NCBI GenBank assembly: GCA_022579005.1
Contig: MU401623.1
Span: 1 to 64,000, forward strand
Reading direction: 5' to 3'
DNA: 64,000 nt
Source of the DNA: Poronia punctata
Lineage: Eukaryota > Ascomycota > Sordariomycetes > Xylariales > Xylariaceae
The notes beneath the pieces are model-generated. The model was not told where the DNA came from and did not search any database. It saw only the letters and a list, made by a program, of their open reading frames with translations. Position numbers and translations under genes: made by a program. Below are positions 48,114-59,409 of the stretch, piece by piece (position 1 is the first letter of the stretch; each line of letters opens with the position of its first letter).

Positions 48114-48814
48114 CTAGACATACGTACCCGACGTGCCTCTTCGTCCCCTAGCAAGTAGGTTGAGTACAATGGCCGCCGCGCTAAAGGCAAAAGCCACATA
48201 ACCAAACACGTAGTCGGCTTGAACTTTCTGGCAACGCCCGGCAGTGTATGAATCGATATGTTTCCCAGTTAGGTCTGAGCCAGCGTTCGGACAGATTGGG
48301 GGCCCTTTGGGGTCGGGCTTTGCGCAACCCCCATTCAGAAGCTTGTTCAAATAACGTTCTTCCCTGGGAACGTCGTCGGATGACGTGCAGCTCGATACAG
48401 GTTTCAGTGCTACCGTCAAAGCCTAATATTCTACTGTCAGTCGAATTATAGTAGATGGATTGTGGTTGAGTAGGACGTACAATGGCACCTGCGATATAAA
48501 ACACCGACGCCAAGGAATCGGCGGCCATGATTCCCACTGATGGTATCTTATCGATGAATATGGCGAGAATGCCGAGCAGTGAGACTATGATTCCGAAAGC
48601 GCCAGCGAAGGCAAAGAACGTCGTCTCTGCTGGTGGGCTGCCGAGAACCTGTTGCTTGGCAAGTGAGACGGAGAGGCCCAGGACGATCGCCCCGAAGATG
48701 AGCTTCATGATTTTTTGTCAGCAACCCTTGGTGCGTTCGCTCATCTCATATCGTTCCCGGGCAAGGGTTACTCACGAGAAACCCCCGAATGGCGGCGGCT
48801 GCGACGCTCACCAT
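48114..48814 (-). CDS. MARVEL-domain four-TM membrane protein
   Basis: Three exons (48814-48776, 48702-48481, 48422-48114) join in frame to 189 residues. The start MVSVAAAAIRG, the LIFGAIVLGLSVSLAKQQVLGSPP segment in TM1 and loop 1, and the lumenal NKLLNGGC...GRCQKVQAD segment match a fungal family of membrane-associating (MARVEL) proteins. Four hydrophobic segments are visible, with a cysteine-containing loop between TM3 and TM4. Members are small plasma-membrane or vesicle proteins of unknown detailed function. The first exon is only 13 codons, and its ATG at 48814 was chosen because it restores the family N-terminus. Confidence 0.85.
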
Positions 48815-49869
48815 TGTGGTAACTTATCACCTCGATATCTCAAAGAGTAAGTAATTATCTAACCTAGGTGGGATGGAGCGCCAATATGTTGTTGCGGGTT
48901 AGAGACTATGTGGATGGAACTAAGGTAGGTGTCTAACCTTGATCAAACAGCCGAGGACCTCACACTAAAAGGTCTTGCGTGACGGGGGGTACCTGCCTTT
49001 TATATACAGGGGAAAACACGGCAGACAACATATCAACGGGTGCTTCTAAACTGTTTAAGGTCAGATAGGGAAAAGGGCAGTGCCAACTACATAACCAACA
49101 GTGGGTAGGGCCGAGGCTTATGGAGTTAAGTATATTGTATAGGTACACTCATGACTCTGGCCCGGTCATGGTCGGTGATGTCCCGATACTGAGCATGCAG
49201 GCAGCCGTCTTGCCAATACAAATATCCTTGATTTATGTCCGATAGGCGGCGGCTACTAGCTTTTTCGCAATATAGGTAGGAATACAGTCAAGCAGGCAAT
49301 ACAGGCTCGGCAGCGGCACAGCACCAATCAGGCCTGTTCGCTAATCCAGTTTGCGGCATGTTACGGCCGTTGGACCTTCCACTGGCTCGCTAAAGAAATC
49401 TTCGTCATGGCAACAGGATTCCAGCCCCCATATTGCTACTCGGAGTAAAGCGGCGCAAGACTCTTACATAGGTACCGGGTAAGAACATACGTGCAATACT
49501 ACGTCGGTATCCCTAGACGTCCCCGCATGAGATACTACCTAAGCCGCTTCCCTCCTCCAATTCTTGCAATGCCGCCCGCACGCTTGGCTTGGAAGGGGGC
49601 GAGAACCATCCTTATCGCGGCTCTCGATGTTCAGCTCAATCATGAACTTATTTATTTCCTGATGCGGGGGCTCACGCAACCGGGTTTGATTCCGTCCTTT
49701 GTTGACAACCAAACTCACCACATAATTTTGTGGACGCTATAAATAAAATGTATTTTGTTATTTAATCCAACACAATGCGGGGCACCAAGCCACACCTACC
49801 TACAGCCTGCTACAGGTACCCAGCCCATAAAGGGTCGTCTGACGGTCTAAGAACTGAGATAACACAGCC
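48815..49869. other. Intergenic, no gene seen
   Basis: This 1.05-kb stretch lies upstream of the MARVEL gene and downstream of the RING-like gene, both on the minus strand. Nothing recognisable is present. Confidence 0.5.
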
Positions 49870-50799
49870 CTACCACATACGTCGGAGATTGTTATCTCCA
49901 GGATTCATCAACAGGCCTAGAATCCAACTTTCCATGGCCTGAACCTCCAACGAATGCCGTCTCGCCTGTTCCTTCGTCAGCTGATTTGTCCCCGCTCGTT
50001 GCCAGATGGTACTTTCTAGCTCTGTCATGACCATGGCGTGGAGCAGCGCCGCATTAACTTCTCGAACATCCTTCTCTTCTACCGCCTTCTCGTGTGCAGC
50101 CGTGCTCTCCCGCGTGATAAACTCGGGTTGCGCCAACATCATGATCTGACTTATGGCTTCTTTGATACCAAACTCTATATGCCGGATGCGATGTGCTTCG
50201 TGTTCTTTGAGCTCCACCGCACCGTCATTCCGCGCACATATCGCGCACTCGGTGCCGAAGGCATAACGCAGTCTCGCCCGCAAGACTTCCCATCGACATT
50301 CCTTGCAGTTGACCGGCTCGGCGCCGCCCTCCGGGATCGTAAGTGGGAAAGTATGCCGTATGGAGTCGGCATACTGTACGGGGATAACTGCAGGTGCGAT
50401 GGCGTGTCCGCAGTTTCTATACGCCATCTTGTAACCGCACGACGGACAGGCCAGTCCGCTCTGTTCGACGAATATATCTCGGACGCATCGATCGCCGAAG
50501 ACGTGTCCGCATGGGAACACGACTGTCCGTTCGAATCCGTGCGCATATAATACTTGCAGTAGGTCTCGTGGCTCAGTACATCCCCTTAGGCCCCCTTCGC
50601 TCACTGCCAGAGACCGCGCAAGAGGGGATATTGTAAGTCTCTGGCTTTGACATATTTGACAGATTATTATCGAGGGGACTTCCGGGTCGCTTATATCGGC
50701 ATCTAGGTAGGAGACCAGCTCCGGTATAAAGTTGCCCGTTGTTTCCAACTCATGCCGATTCTCTTCTTGTGCATCGAAAGTCGACTTTGATTTTGCCAT
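49870..50799 (-). CDS. RING-finger-like protein with an incomplete zinc site
   Basis: This single-exon gene encodes 309 residues, using the ATG at 50799; the frame is open further upstream but without ATG. A C-x2-C pair (CQIC), a later CGHVFGDRC and a CPSC pair make a RING-like order, but the expected Cys or His after CGHVF is Gly, so one of eight ligands is missing. Further Cys pairs (CKEC, CAIC) lie in the middle and could form a second zinc knuckle. The C-terminal third is helical and charged, and ends with a Met/Leu/Trp-rich segment. Ubiquitin ligase activity is possible but doubtful. It is probably lineage-specific, and I do not recognise a named family. Confidence 0.6.
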   Translation of the reverse strand: MAKSKSTFDAQEENRHELETTGNFIPELVSYLDADISDPEVPSIIICQICQSQRLTISPLARSLAVSEGGLRGCTEPRDLLQVLYAHGFERTVVFPCGHVFGDRCVRDIFVEQSGLACPSCGYKMAYRNCGHAIAPAVIPVQYADSIRHTFPLTIPEGGAEPVNCKECRWEVLRARLRYAFGTECAICARNDGAVELKEHEAHRIRHIEFGIKEAISQIMMLAQPEFITRESTAAHEKAVEEKDVREVNAALLHAMVMTELESTIWQRAGTNQLTKEQARRHSLEVQAMESWILGLLMNPGDNNLRRMW

Positions 50800-51310
50800 C
50801 CAAAAAATATTCAAATAGAATCCTTTAGAAGCTACAGTACCGTAACTAGGCCAGGTTAGTAAAGTATTGTCTATGTTTTGAAAAATATGGTAGTCGAATG
50901 TCGTTTCAACGCTAAACAAACTTTATATAGCGTCGAATAGACTATCTCCTTCTGTTTTAGACGATTAGAGGTCGTTGTTTCTATAGTTGAAAGTGGTGTT
51001 TGATATCAGGAACGTCCAGCTAGCTCATCAATATTTTACCGAGTATTGACTGGAACAAGTAGGTCGTGGCTGGTACCTATTATATCCACCTGCAGTCCCC
51101 TTTCTGTGACAAAGACAATGACAAAGGAGCATAGCATGCCATTGTTCGGCTACCGCGCGGCAGACAGAAATAGCCACACAAAGAGTCAATTATATCGAAT
51201 ACAGACGAAGTGACTCTCGGACGTATGAGCCACATTTTTCTAGGTGTCATTCAGCCGGGCCCAAAGCTTAGCCAGTCAACCAGTAATCCTACTGGTCTTC
51301 AACGCCTACC
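50800..51310. other. Intergenic, no gene seen
   Basis: This 511-bp stretch separates the RING-like gene from the end of the PEBP gene. Nothing is recognised. Confidence 0.45.
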
Positions 51311-52042
51311 TCATTCCTTCCACCCATCACCCGCACAATACATCCAATTAACACCTACGAGTTGAACTAATCACACTCAGAATCAGCCATAACACTAGAA
51401 AATTGAAGAGGACATCCAAGAAGGAAAGACTTACGACCATGTCCCGCCGCAAACTCGGCAGGTCTAAAAGATCTCCTCTGAACAAACTCCTCCCCGCCCA
51501 CATTCTCCTTCCTCAAACTCAACCCTTGCGGCTCACGATATAAAAGGAATAAATACCGATGAGGTTTCGAGCTATAGGTAGACGATGTCCCTCACACATC
51601 AGCCGCCCGCCCTAGCCTCGCGAAGAACGTCGAGAAAAAAAAGTATCGTATCAACTTACTCATCCTTCGGCCCCGGTCCCAGATAAGCCGTCAATTCATA
51701 TCCCTCCCCATTCCCCGTCAACCCGGAAACAACCCAATGTCTCCAAAACGCAAACTTGGGCTCGTCCGGCGTCGGCGCATCCGGATCCGTCAGGATGAGC
51801 GTGTATCTCGCATTCTCCTCGTTGTCGTCCTCCTGGGCAGCAGAAAAGGTAATCCCAGGCTTCTGTTTACATTCGCCCGCGCGGAAAAACGTCCCTAGAT
51901 TAACTTCTTTCTCGCCGAATCTCACATCGAGTTTCGTGCTGGGCCGGAAATCGGCGGGGATGAGACCCGCTGCGGAGCCCGGGACGAGATTCGCTTTTGC
52001 GAGGGATTCTTTTAGTTGGTCTTGGTAGGTTGGTGAAGACAT
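51311..52042 (-). CDS. Phosphatidylethanolamine-binding protein (PEBP/carboxypeptidase Y inhibitor family)
   Basis: Three exons (52042-51660, 51571-51435, 51354-51311) join in frame to 187 residues. The central segment with TLILTDPDAPTPDEPKF, then HWVVSGL, is the PEBP ligand-binding signature (DPDAP, HW). The second exon supplies the HRYLFLLYREP motif, and the short third exon ends VNWMYCAGDGW, close to the usual VNW ending. Family members bind anionic lipids and, in yeast (Tfs1), inhibit carboxypeptidase Y and Ras-GAP. No signal peptide is present, so it is probably cytosolic. Stopping at the TAA in the first intron would give a truncated protein; the spliced form is clearly right. Confidence 0.92.
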
Positions 52043-52751
52043 TTTTTTTTTTAGTTTTTCTTTGGTGAGACGAAATGATATATGTTATTTTATGTAATTG
52101 TTTACTATTATTCAGAGTTTATCTAATTATATACCTACTCTAGAAGCTCCATATGTACACGTCCATGACGGTAGGCCGTCTCGTTACTGGTGGAATAATT
52201 GAATCCTTGGCAAGATGGGGGATCGTGGAGGTAAGGGGTCCTTGGCAAGAGGAATCATGATCACAGTCAAAATACCTACGATAGGGAGAAAAAAAGGTGC
52301 GAGAGCGAGAAGCGATGTAGGTTAGCTACAGGCGTAGATTATCAACCGGCCCCCATATTGAGAGTTGGCACCATAGAATACCTTAACTTACTAAAATAAT
52401 TCCTTATAACCTTTGGCGTCCATTATCACAATACTCCTGTGTTACCTAGATCTGCTGTAGGGCTGTACTCGTAACTCGTAGGTGCTACTGGGCGACGTCC
52501 CACAATTTAAAGGTAGTCGTGATAATGACAAACCGATGACATCACCAAGTGTTATAGCATTATGGTGGTCGCGAGAGTCGCGACTTCCTCAGAATGCGAA
52601 AGCTTTCCACATAACCTCGGAAGAACACAAATGGATTAAAAGAACACGCGAGATCTCATCGTAATCATCGTCCGCATACCCTCCCACATTCGCGACAGAC
52701 ATACAGACAGACAGGCAAACAGCAATCGAACCAGTCAACCCACCCGACAAA
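52043..52751. other. Divergent intergenic region
   Basis: This 709-bp stretch separates the PEBP gene (minus) from the DUF1264 gene (plus) and should hold both promoters. It contains a TACTCGTA copy at 52466-52473 followed by AACTCGTA. No gene is seen. Confidence 0.5.
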
Positions 52752-53570
52752 ATGGAAAAGCCATGCAACGTCCCCGGCGACGCAGTACCAGCGCAAGACA
52801 TCGCTCTCGAAACAGGCGCCTCATTCATCCAGGTATATCTAAATATACCCTTCCAGAAACATCAAGCTTACACTGGTAACTGACACCTGATTAATCTCTA
52901 GGACTTTCAACCGACAAAACAACTATGCGCCCACTTAAACGCCTTCCACACATACGCCGACGAACCAGGTAGATATGTAGAAGCGAATCATTACTGCGCG
53001 CACTTATCATCAGGTATGGAACACAACACAAACACATACACAGCACAACCCTCACATTCCCCAACCGACACCGGCTAACTAACGGCAGATGTCCGCCAAT
53101 GCATCCTCTACGATAGTCCGGGACCAAACGCCCGTCTAATCGGAATCGAATACATGATAACGCCCAAACTATACAACACCCTCCCCGCCGAAGAGCGTCG
53201 TCTCTGGCACTCGCACGTGTACGAGGTGAAATCGGGCATGTTGATCATGCCCGGACCGACGACCCCCGGATTACAGCAAGCGTGGGAAGCCGCCGAGACG
53301 AAGGAGATGAAGGAGGTTGTGGGGTTGTATGGAAAGGTATATCATTTGTGGCAGACGGATCGGGGCGATAAGTTGCCCTTGGGTGAGCCGAAGCTTATGA
53401 CGAGCTTCACGGCGGATAATCAGTTTGATTTTGAAAAGGCGGTCGGGGATCGGGATAGTAGGTTCGGTACAGATTGGAAGAGGAAGAGGGAGTTGAGGAA
53501 GGATATTGAGGAGCCGAAGATCCATGAGGATGCTGATTATGCGTGGAAGGCGAGGAGGAACTCTATGTGA
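52752..53570 (+). CDS. DUF1264 / oil-body-associated-protein-like protein
   Basis: Three exons (52752-52832, 52902-53013, 53089-53570) join in frame to 224 residues, the usual family length. The segments [35 protein letters not shown] and [10 protein letters not shown] are the DUF1264 core also seen in plant oil-body-associated proteins. In plants these proteins bind lipid droplets; the fungal role is not established. No signal peptide or membrane segment is present, and the C-terminus is rich in Lys and Glu. It lies upstream of the SnoaL-like gene in the same orientation. Confidence 0.85.
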
Positions 53571-54024
53571 GCGGACTGTATGATGTTTACTTAGTCCGAG
53601 GGTAATTTGATGAGCTTATGATGGCACGTGAGGGATAGAGATAGGAATTAGGGCAACGCTCATAATAAGACTTTAATGACATTCATCAACAGGTGATACA
53701 GACTTGGATTTGTGGCGAAACGACCCGAGTGGAATGTTGTCAGTATTCCCATTGCATTGTTTCGGCGGTGTCGCAAAGGTTCCATTCCTTCACTAGCCGG
53801 TTCTTTTTCCCTCCCCCTTTATTGTCCACATTCACACTCCAATATGCCAAAAGAGCAAAAAGGAGTCGGAGACGAGCTCCGCATCGACACTTCCACATTT
53901 GCCGGGATCCAGCCCTCACTCCCCTTCTCTCCTGGTATTCGACCCTATGTTAGGGGTTTAAAAGGAAGGATCGCTCCCCCGGATAACTTATCTCACGCTC
54001 TTCAAACACAATAAACCCGCAAAG
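53571..54024. other. Intergenic; promoter of SnoaL-like gene
   Basis: The 454-bp stretch has pyrimidine-rich text (about 53798-53835) of the kind common in fungal promoters. No gene is supported. Confidence 0.45.
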
Positions 54025-54946
54025 ATGGATACAGACATAGCCGACCTAAAAAAAAGAAGTGGCCCTCCTTAGAAAGGAGCTCTCGCCAGTCTCGGACGAA
54101 GCCGAAGTGCGAAAAGTCCATTTCAAATATGGTTATTATCTCGACAAATGTCTTTACAACGAGGTAAGATACATACATACATACCCGCACTTTTTGTTAC
54201 GGGAGCTAGTGCGTTAATGAAAAAGTCAACAGGTAGTAGACATGTACGACGACCATCCCGATACCTACGTGGAATTCCTCGGCTCGCGGTACCGTGGTAA
54301 AGAAGGCGTTAAACGCCTCTACAATGGTCGATTCCAACAGACTTTCGTCAAAGGCCGCAATGGTCCTGTTAGGGGATTCTTACTGGATCACATCATGATG
54401 CAAGACGTAATCGACGTAGACCCCAGCGGGACACACGCCTGTTGCCGTATGCGCGCGCTCATGCAAGCTGGCACGCATTCCTCTATTCGCGACACGCACC
54501 CGCGTGGCCATGTACAGTGGTGGGAAGGGGGGGTTTACGAGAACGAATATCTGAAGGAAAATGGCGTGTGGAAGTTAGTCCGGTATCGGTATTTTCCCTT
54601 CTGGCATGCCGAGTTCGAGACAGGGTGGGCGCTTACGAGGGAGAATTATATCCCTTGGCCCAAGAAGACTTTCCCAGAGGATCCGTGGGGCCCGGATGAA
54701 ATTGTCGAGCAGAAGATGTTGTGGCCTGATACCCGCGTTGTGCCGTTTCATTATCCGCATCCGGTTACTGGGAGGCGGGTTGATGAGGATGATTTGCGTG
54801 CGCCGGACTATGGGACGGATGTTCAGGGGAGCGAGCCGCCGCTTTCTTTGGCTTTGCCGGATGGGCAGGATAGGAAGGGGGAAGGGGAGACGTGGGTTGG
54901 TGAAGGCTCGATTAGGGTTCTGCCTGAATTGGTGGATAGATTTTGA
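54025..54946 (+). pseudogene. SnoaL-like (NTF2-fold) protein with a frameshift in an A8 tract
   Basis: Two exons (54025-54163 and 54233-54946) encode a SnoaL-like protein of about 283 residues if the first exon is read with one A fewer. The ATG at 54025 begins Met-Asp-Thr-Asp-Ile-Ala-Asp-Leu-Lys-Lys, then the eight-A run at 54048-54055 shifts the frame and meets TAG within six codons. One frame over, the protein continues through EVRKVHFKYGYYLDKC and into exon 2, as in the family. Exon 2 (238 codons) is intact, with VVDMYDDHPDTYVEFLG and a Trp/Pro-rich C-terminus. The exon sum (853 nt) exceeds a multiple of three by one. The function is unknown; relatives are cone-shaped enzymes or binding proteins. 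A homopolymer sequencing error is at least as likely as true loss. Confidence 0.75.
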
Positions 54947-55250
54947 TAGGCAACGGTGGTGAGTAGGAGGTATGTTACATAGCCTAATGAGGGTGTCTTG
55001 GGTAGGAGTATACTCGGGTCGGTAGTTGATGTAGACATGGAGATACGGGTTAACTATCAGGCAAAATACAGTTCTAGTTGACGTGCTTCTCCAGTCCAAA
55101 CCTGCGGGGAGATATAGCCAGTACCTTAGGTCAGGGAATGTTTCTTACATTTCACGGTAAGATAGAATCAGTAGAACGACCACAGCGCAAAGGAAGCCAC
55201 TACCAGATCCTCTTACCAAGGTGGAGTGTCGGTTCCACCGTATCGAAACC
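54947..55250. other. Intergenic, no gene seen
   Basis: This 304-bp stretch separates the SnoaL-like gene from the carotenoid oxygenase gene, both on the plus strand. Nothing is recognised. Confidence 0.45.
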
Positions 55251-57164
55251 ATGGCGCACCTCGAGGTTCTCGCGGCCGAGATATCATACCCCTACAGCAA
55301 TGGGCGATTGGTAGGGAAGCAGGTCAACTTCCCAGACACGGCAGCCTTCTCGTCGATGAACAAGCCGACGCGGTTCGAAGGGGACATATCCAACTTGGAA
55401 GTGACGGGCATAATTCCCCCAGATATAAATGGGACTTTCTACCGAGTACAACCTGTGAGAAAACGACGTCCGCCGATGAGTGATTATGCTGAGATCCGTG
55501 AGGATCCAAGGACCATAGGTTCCCTCCACTTTTTGAGGACGACATACATTTCGTAAGTTGGATCTATATTAGTGTTCCCGCCGTGGACTAACAATGTGTG
55601 GAATAGAATGGTGATGGTAAGAAGACGGCGTGGCCACTTCGCCAGTATAGGTCTCCTAATGAACAAGGGGTTCAGGAAGCGTGACAGCAATTCGTATTGC
55701 CAATGGCCATGCCGACCTCAAACAGCGCCATGTCAGGACGGACAAGTTCAACGCAGAAGAAAAAGCGCGAAAGGCCCTTTTCGGTCGGTACAGGAATCCA
55801 TACACCGACAATGAGAGCGTCAAGGGAGTGATCCGGACCGTGTCCAACACCAACATTACCTTCTGGCGAGGAATGCTACTAGCGAGCAAGGAGGACGGAC
55901 CACCCTTTGCAATGGACCCCGTCACGCTGGAGACTATCGGTCGATATGATTTTGAGGGTCAGATAAAAGCCCCCACATTCACGGCACATCCGAAATTCGA
56001 CCCCGATACAGGGGAGATGTTGTGTTTCGCGTACGAGGTGGGTACCGACGGTATGGATTGCGGTCGTGACGTTGTAACTTGGACTATCAATACCGATGGT
56101 GTCAAGACGGAAGAATTGAAGTTCAAAGCTCCCTTTGCGGGAATGATTCACGACTGCGGGGTGTCGGAAAACTACTTTGTCCTTCCCTTGACGCCGCTCA
56201 AGATGTCGCTTGACCGGCTGAAAGAAGGGGGCAATAAATTCGCATGGGACCCCAACGAAGACCAGGTTTACGGCTTAGTGCCACGACGCGGCGGCAAACC
56301 CGAAGATGTAATCTGGTCCCGGGCAGATAATGGTGAGTCCTGACGCCTGATCTTGACCAGTTTCAACTTTCCCCCACAGCCTTTGGCCCCCAATCCGCTC
56401 GTGGGCATCATTTTGCTAATGTGACCATAGGCTTTCATGGACATGTAGCTGGCTGTTACGAGAACGAGGAGGGAAAAGTCGTCTGTGACCTGACGGTTGC
56501 CGACGGTAACGTATTCTTCTGGTTCCCTCCCGAAGGTGAAGCACCAGATCTCACTCGGCGTGGACGTTTGAGCAGTCCAACCTGTCGATGGGTATTTGAC
56601 CCGAAAGCGAAATCCGGAGTCAGGGTCAGGCCACTCTTGGAATGGGAAACTAATGGGGAATTCTCGCGGATTGACGACAGATGGGTGACGAAGAAGTACA
56701 AACATTTCTGGCAGCTCAAAGCCGACCCTTCCCTGCCTTATGACTTTGCCAAATGTGGCCCACCCGCTGGCGGACTCTTCAACTGTATGGCTCACTATAC
56801 TTGGGATGACGAAGACGAGGCCAAGATAGGAGTTGAGGACATATGGTACGCGGGACCAACGGCAACCTACCAAGAACCGGTTTTCGTTCCGAAAGAAGGA
56901 GGCGGAGAAGGAGAGGGCTACCTTATCGCACTTAAGAACAACCTTGACGGGCTCAGGAATGATGTGGTAATATGGGATGCGCAAAAACTGGCAGGAGGGC
57001 CTATCGCTACATTGCACCTGCCGTTCAAACTGCGTCTCGGTGTGCACGGCAACTTTGTGGATCACCGAGATATAGAGGCTTGGAAGCAGCGTAGAGAAGA
57101 GGAGTTTGGTCCAGTAAAACCTGCGACTGAACCTCTCCCCTGGCAGATGGCATTAATTCGATAG
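55251..57164 (+). CDS. Carotenoid cleavage oxygenase family (RPE65/lignostilbene dioxygenase-like)
   Basis: Five exons (55251-55454, 55511-55552, 55607-55616, 55676-56332, 56431-57164) join in frame to 548 residues; the third exon is only 10 nt. These non-heme iron enzymes split conjugated double bonds of carotenoids or stilbenes with O2. The four iron-binding histidines are visible: His190 (FTAHPKF), His244 (MIHDCG), His307 (GFHGHV) and His510 (GVHGNF). The N-terminal [10 protein letters not shown], then [11 protein letters not shown] and NGDG, are the usual blade-1 motifs. No signal or transmembrane segment is evident. It resembles the fungal stilbene- or phenylpropanoid-cleaving branch more than the torulene-cleaving enzymes, but substrate assignment is only inference. 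Confidence 0.92.
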
Positions 57165-57594
57165 TACCGCCGATCCCAAACTCATATCAGGTTCTGAGTG
57201 AGGGCAGCTGTATTCTGTATCATCATTCCTACCAATCCAATATTATCCTCTGCTTTCACCTATTCAAGTATGTCAATACATTGAAGGTTCAGGGTGCGTA
57301 TACCTATTATCTTTGTTTGATTGTCTTCATATGGTAGATTCGTTGTCTTGTTGGATAGCGGTTGTCATCAATTATGGTTATCACGTGCTAGGCAGCAATC
57401 GACAGAGTACCTACCCGACTAGTGCTCTAACCTAGGTGGTTGGTTCAGGTTGGTTCATACGTACTGTACGGCGATAAAATGTGATTTGACAATTGCCAAG
57501 AACCTCAAGAACCGATGGTCCGCCTCTATTGCCGTACTAATTAGACCGTACCTGCCGACGATCCAAAGTCTTGCTAAGCTGCGTGGGCAGAAAA
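57165..57594. other. Intergenic; ARL2 promoter
   Basis: This 430-bp stretch lies between co-oriented genes. No gene or clear motif is seen. Confidence 0.45.
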
Positions 57595-58442
57595 ATGTTG
57601 TCCATCCTCCGCAAGGCAAGGTTGAAGGATAAGGAGATGAGGATCCTGATGCTGTACGTTTGGGCGGCCCTGTTGCCTTATGCGACGGCACTACAGCACA
57701 TACAACGCATATCGGCTGACGAAGAACCATCTGATAGTGGCCTCGATAATGCGGGAAAGACTACGATTGTCAAGAAGATCATGAATGAAGACGTCAATAC
57801 CGTCAGTCCGACCCTTGGGTTTATCATCAAAACTATCGATTACGAGGGGTAAGTTCTGCCCCCACCTTTAAAGCATGAAGACATACAGTGGCTGATACAG
57901 CTGAGGATAGGTATAAATTGAATATTTGTGCGCATGCGATTTGATTGTTTCGCTGGGAATATGAAGCACTGATGGAAATAGGGGATGTGGGCGGTCAAAA
58001 GACGCTACGATCATACTGGCGCAATTACTTTGAGAAGACAGATGCACTTATTTGGGTAGTGGATGCGACAGACCGATTGCGCATCGACGATTGTCGCGAG
58101 GAGCTTCACGGGCTGTTACAGGAAGAGGTGAGTTGATAGCCCCGCGCTACAAATCACTAGTACCCGCCGCCCCTTATCATCGGATGTCAAATCGTCTTCT
58201 TCTGTTAACTCGACATCTGCACCATCAAGCGCCTCTCCGGCGCAAGTCTATTAGTCTTTGCAAACAAAACCGACGTCCAGGGGTGTATGGACGAGGTGGA
58301 AATCCTACAGGGTCTCCAGCTCAAGTCCATTCGCACCCACCGATGGCATGTTCTTCGGTGCAGCGCCATGACGGGAGAGAATTTGAAGGGAGGACTCGCG
58401 TGGGTTGTGGAAGACGCAAAGGCAAGGTTATTCCTGTATTGA
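57595..58442 (+). CDS. ADP-ribosylation factor-like GTPase, ARL2 type
   Basis: Five exons (57595-57653, 57738-57848, 57911-57927, 57982-58127, 58230-58442) join in frame to 181 residues; the third exon is 17 nt. The small GTPase motifs are present: P-loop GLDNAGKTT at 21-29, switch I SPTLGF, switch [20 protein letters not shown] from 63, and NKTD at 123-126. The SYWRNYFE sequence is diagnostic of ARL2, which with cofactor D controls tubulin folding and microtubules. The N-terminus [20 protein letters not shown] lacks Gly2, as expected, since ARL2 does not depend on myristoylation. The NKxD motif has Thr where many members have Gln, a mild variation. Housekeeping function is expected. Confidence 0.95.
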
Positions 58443-59409
58443 ACGATACCGATTCCCGGGCACAATATATCTGGTCTGGGCTTGCAAGTTGGCGGAAGGC
58501 AACAGACCTCGAACCTCTAATGTTTATTAGAAACAAGTCGTCAAAAAGAAGTTCTGTAGTAATGGCCTTGGTTGCCCTGTGATACCGTCGACACCACCCC
58601 CCTCCCAGTTTATACCGGTTATCCACTAATAAACAACAACCCGAAAGGCCGCAGGCGCCACAGACTCTTGTATTCTGTCGTTGTAGATTCCGTACTTCGC
58701 GCCTCACTGCTCGGTAGCAAGATGTCCATGGCTCCAAATGGCGTCATCCATTATGAATGAGTGCATATATGCTTATAACAGCGGTAACCTAATAAAAGGT
58801 GTTTAGTAAGTAGGTACTTAATGTACTAGATTCCGCATGCGCCCTATGGATGCTGGGCATGTACAATTTAATCTGTTGTGTTCTTTTCTTCTTTTCTTCT
58901 TGTATTAATAAGAGTATGGTTATTGTACCACAAAACATGTGACAATCATGGCTTCCCTACGCAACCGGATATCATCGTAGCGTCGGGCGCGCAGAGGGGA
59001 AATGTTGATGCATTATTCACAAGGTTTTAGGGAGGTAGCGAGGGCCAAGAGAACGAGCAGGGGCGCTCTCACTGGCGCACAGGTACGGCGATAAGACTGC
59101 CGATTAGACTTGCAAAGCCCACTTTCTGTGTGTTATTACGTACGGTCGTATTTGCAGATGACCCCTTCTCGACAAGGTTCTTTTTGTGAGGTTATCGTAC
59201 AGAATACCGAATAAGAGAGAACCAAGTTGCGGCCTGCCTCTCTGTCTGCCCAAGAGCCTCGTCATTCACTCTGGAGAAAAAGTATCCACTACGTACTAAC
59301 TACCTTAGCCATATTAGTGTCGCGTGTTGCCGTGACATGCGTTGCTCACCATTTCCACCCATTGTAAACAAAATAACCCGCCGCCGTACCCGCCGCCGCT
59401 CTCGCCCCG
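58443..59409. other. Intergenic, no gene seen
   Basis: The 967-bp stretch between the ARL2 and DUF4045-gelsolin genes holds TTCTTTTCTTCTTTTCTTC near 58883-58900 and AT-rich text after the ARL2 stop. No gene is supported. Confidence 0.45.
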
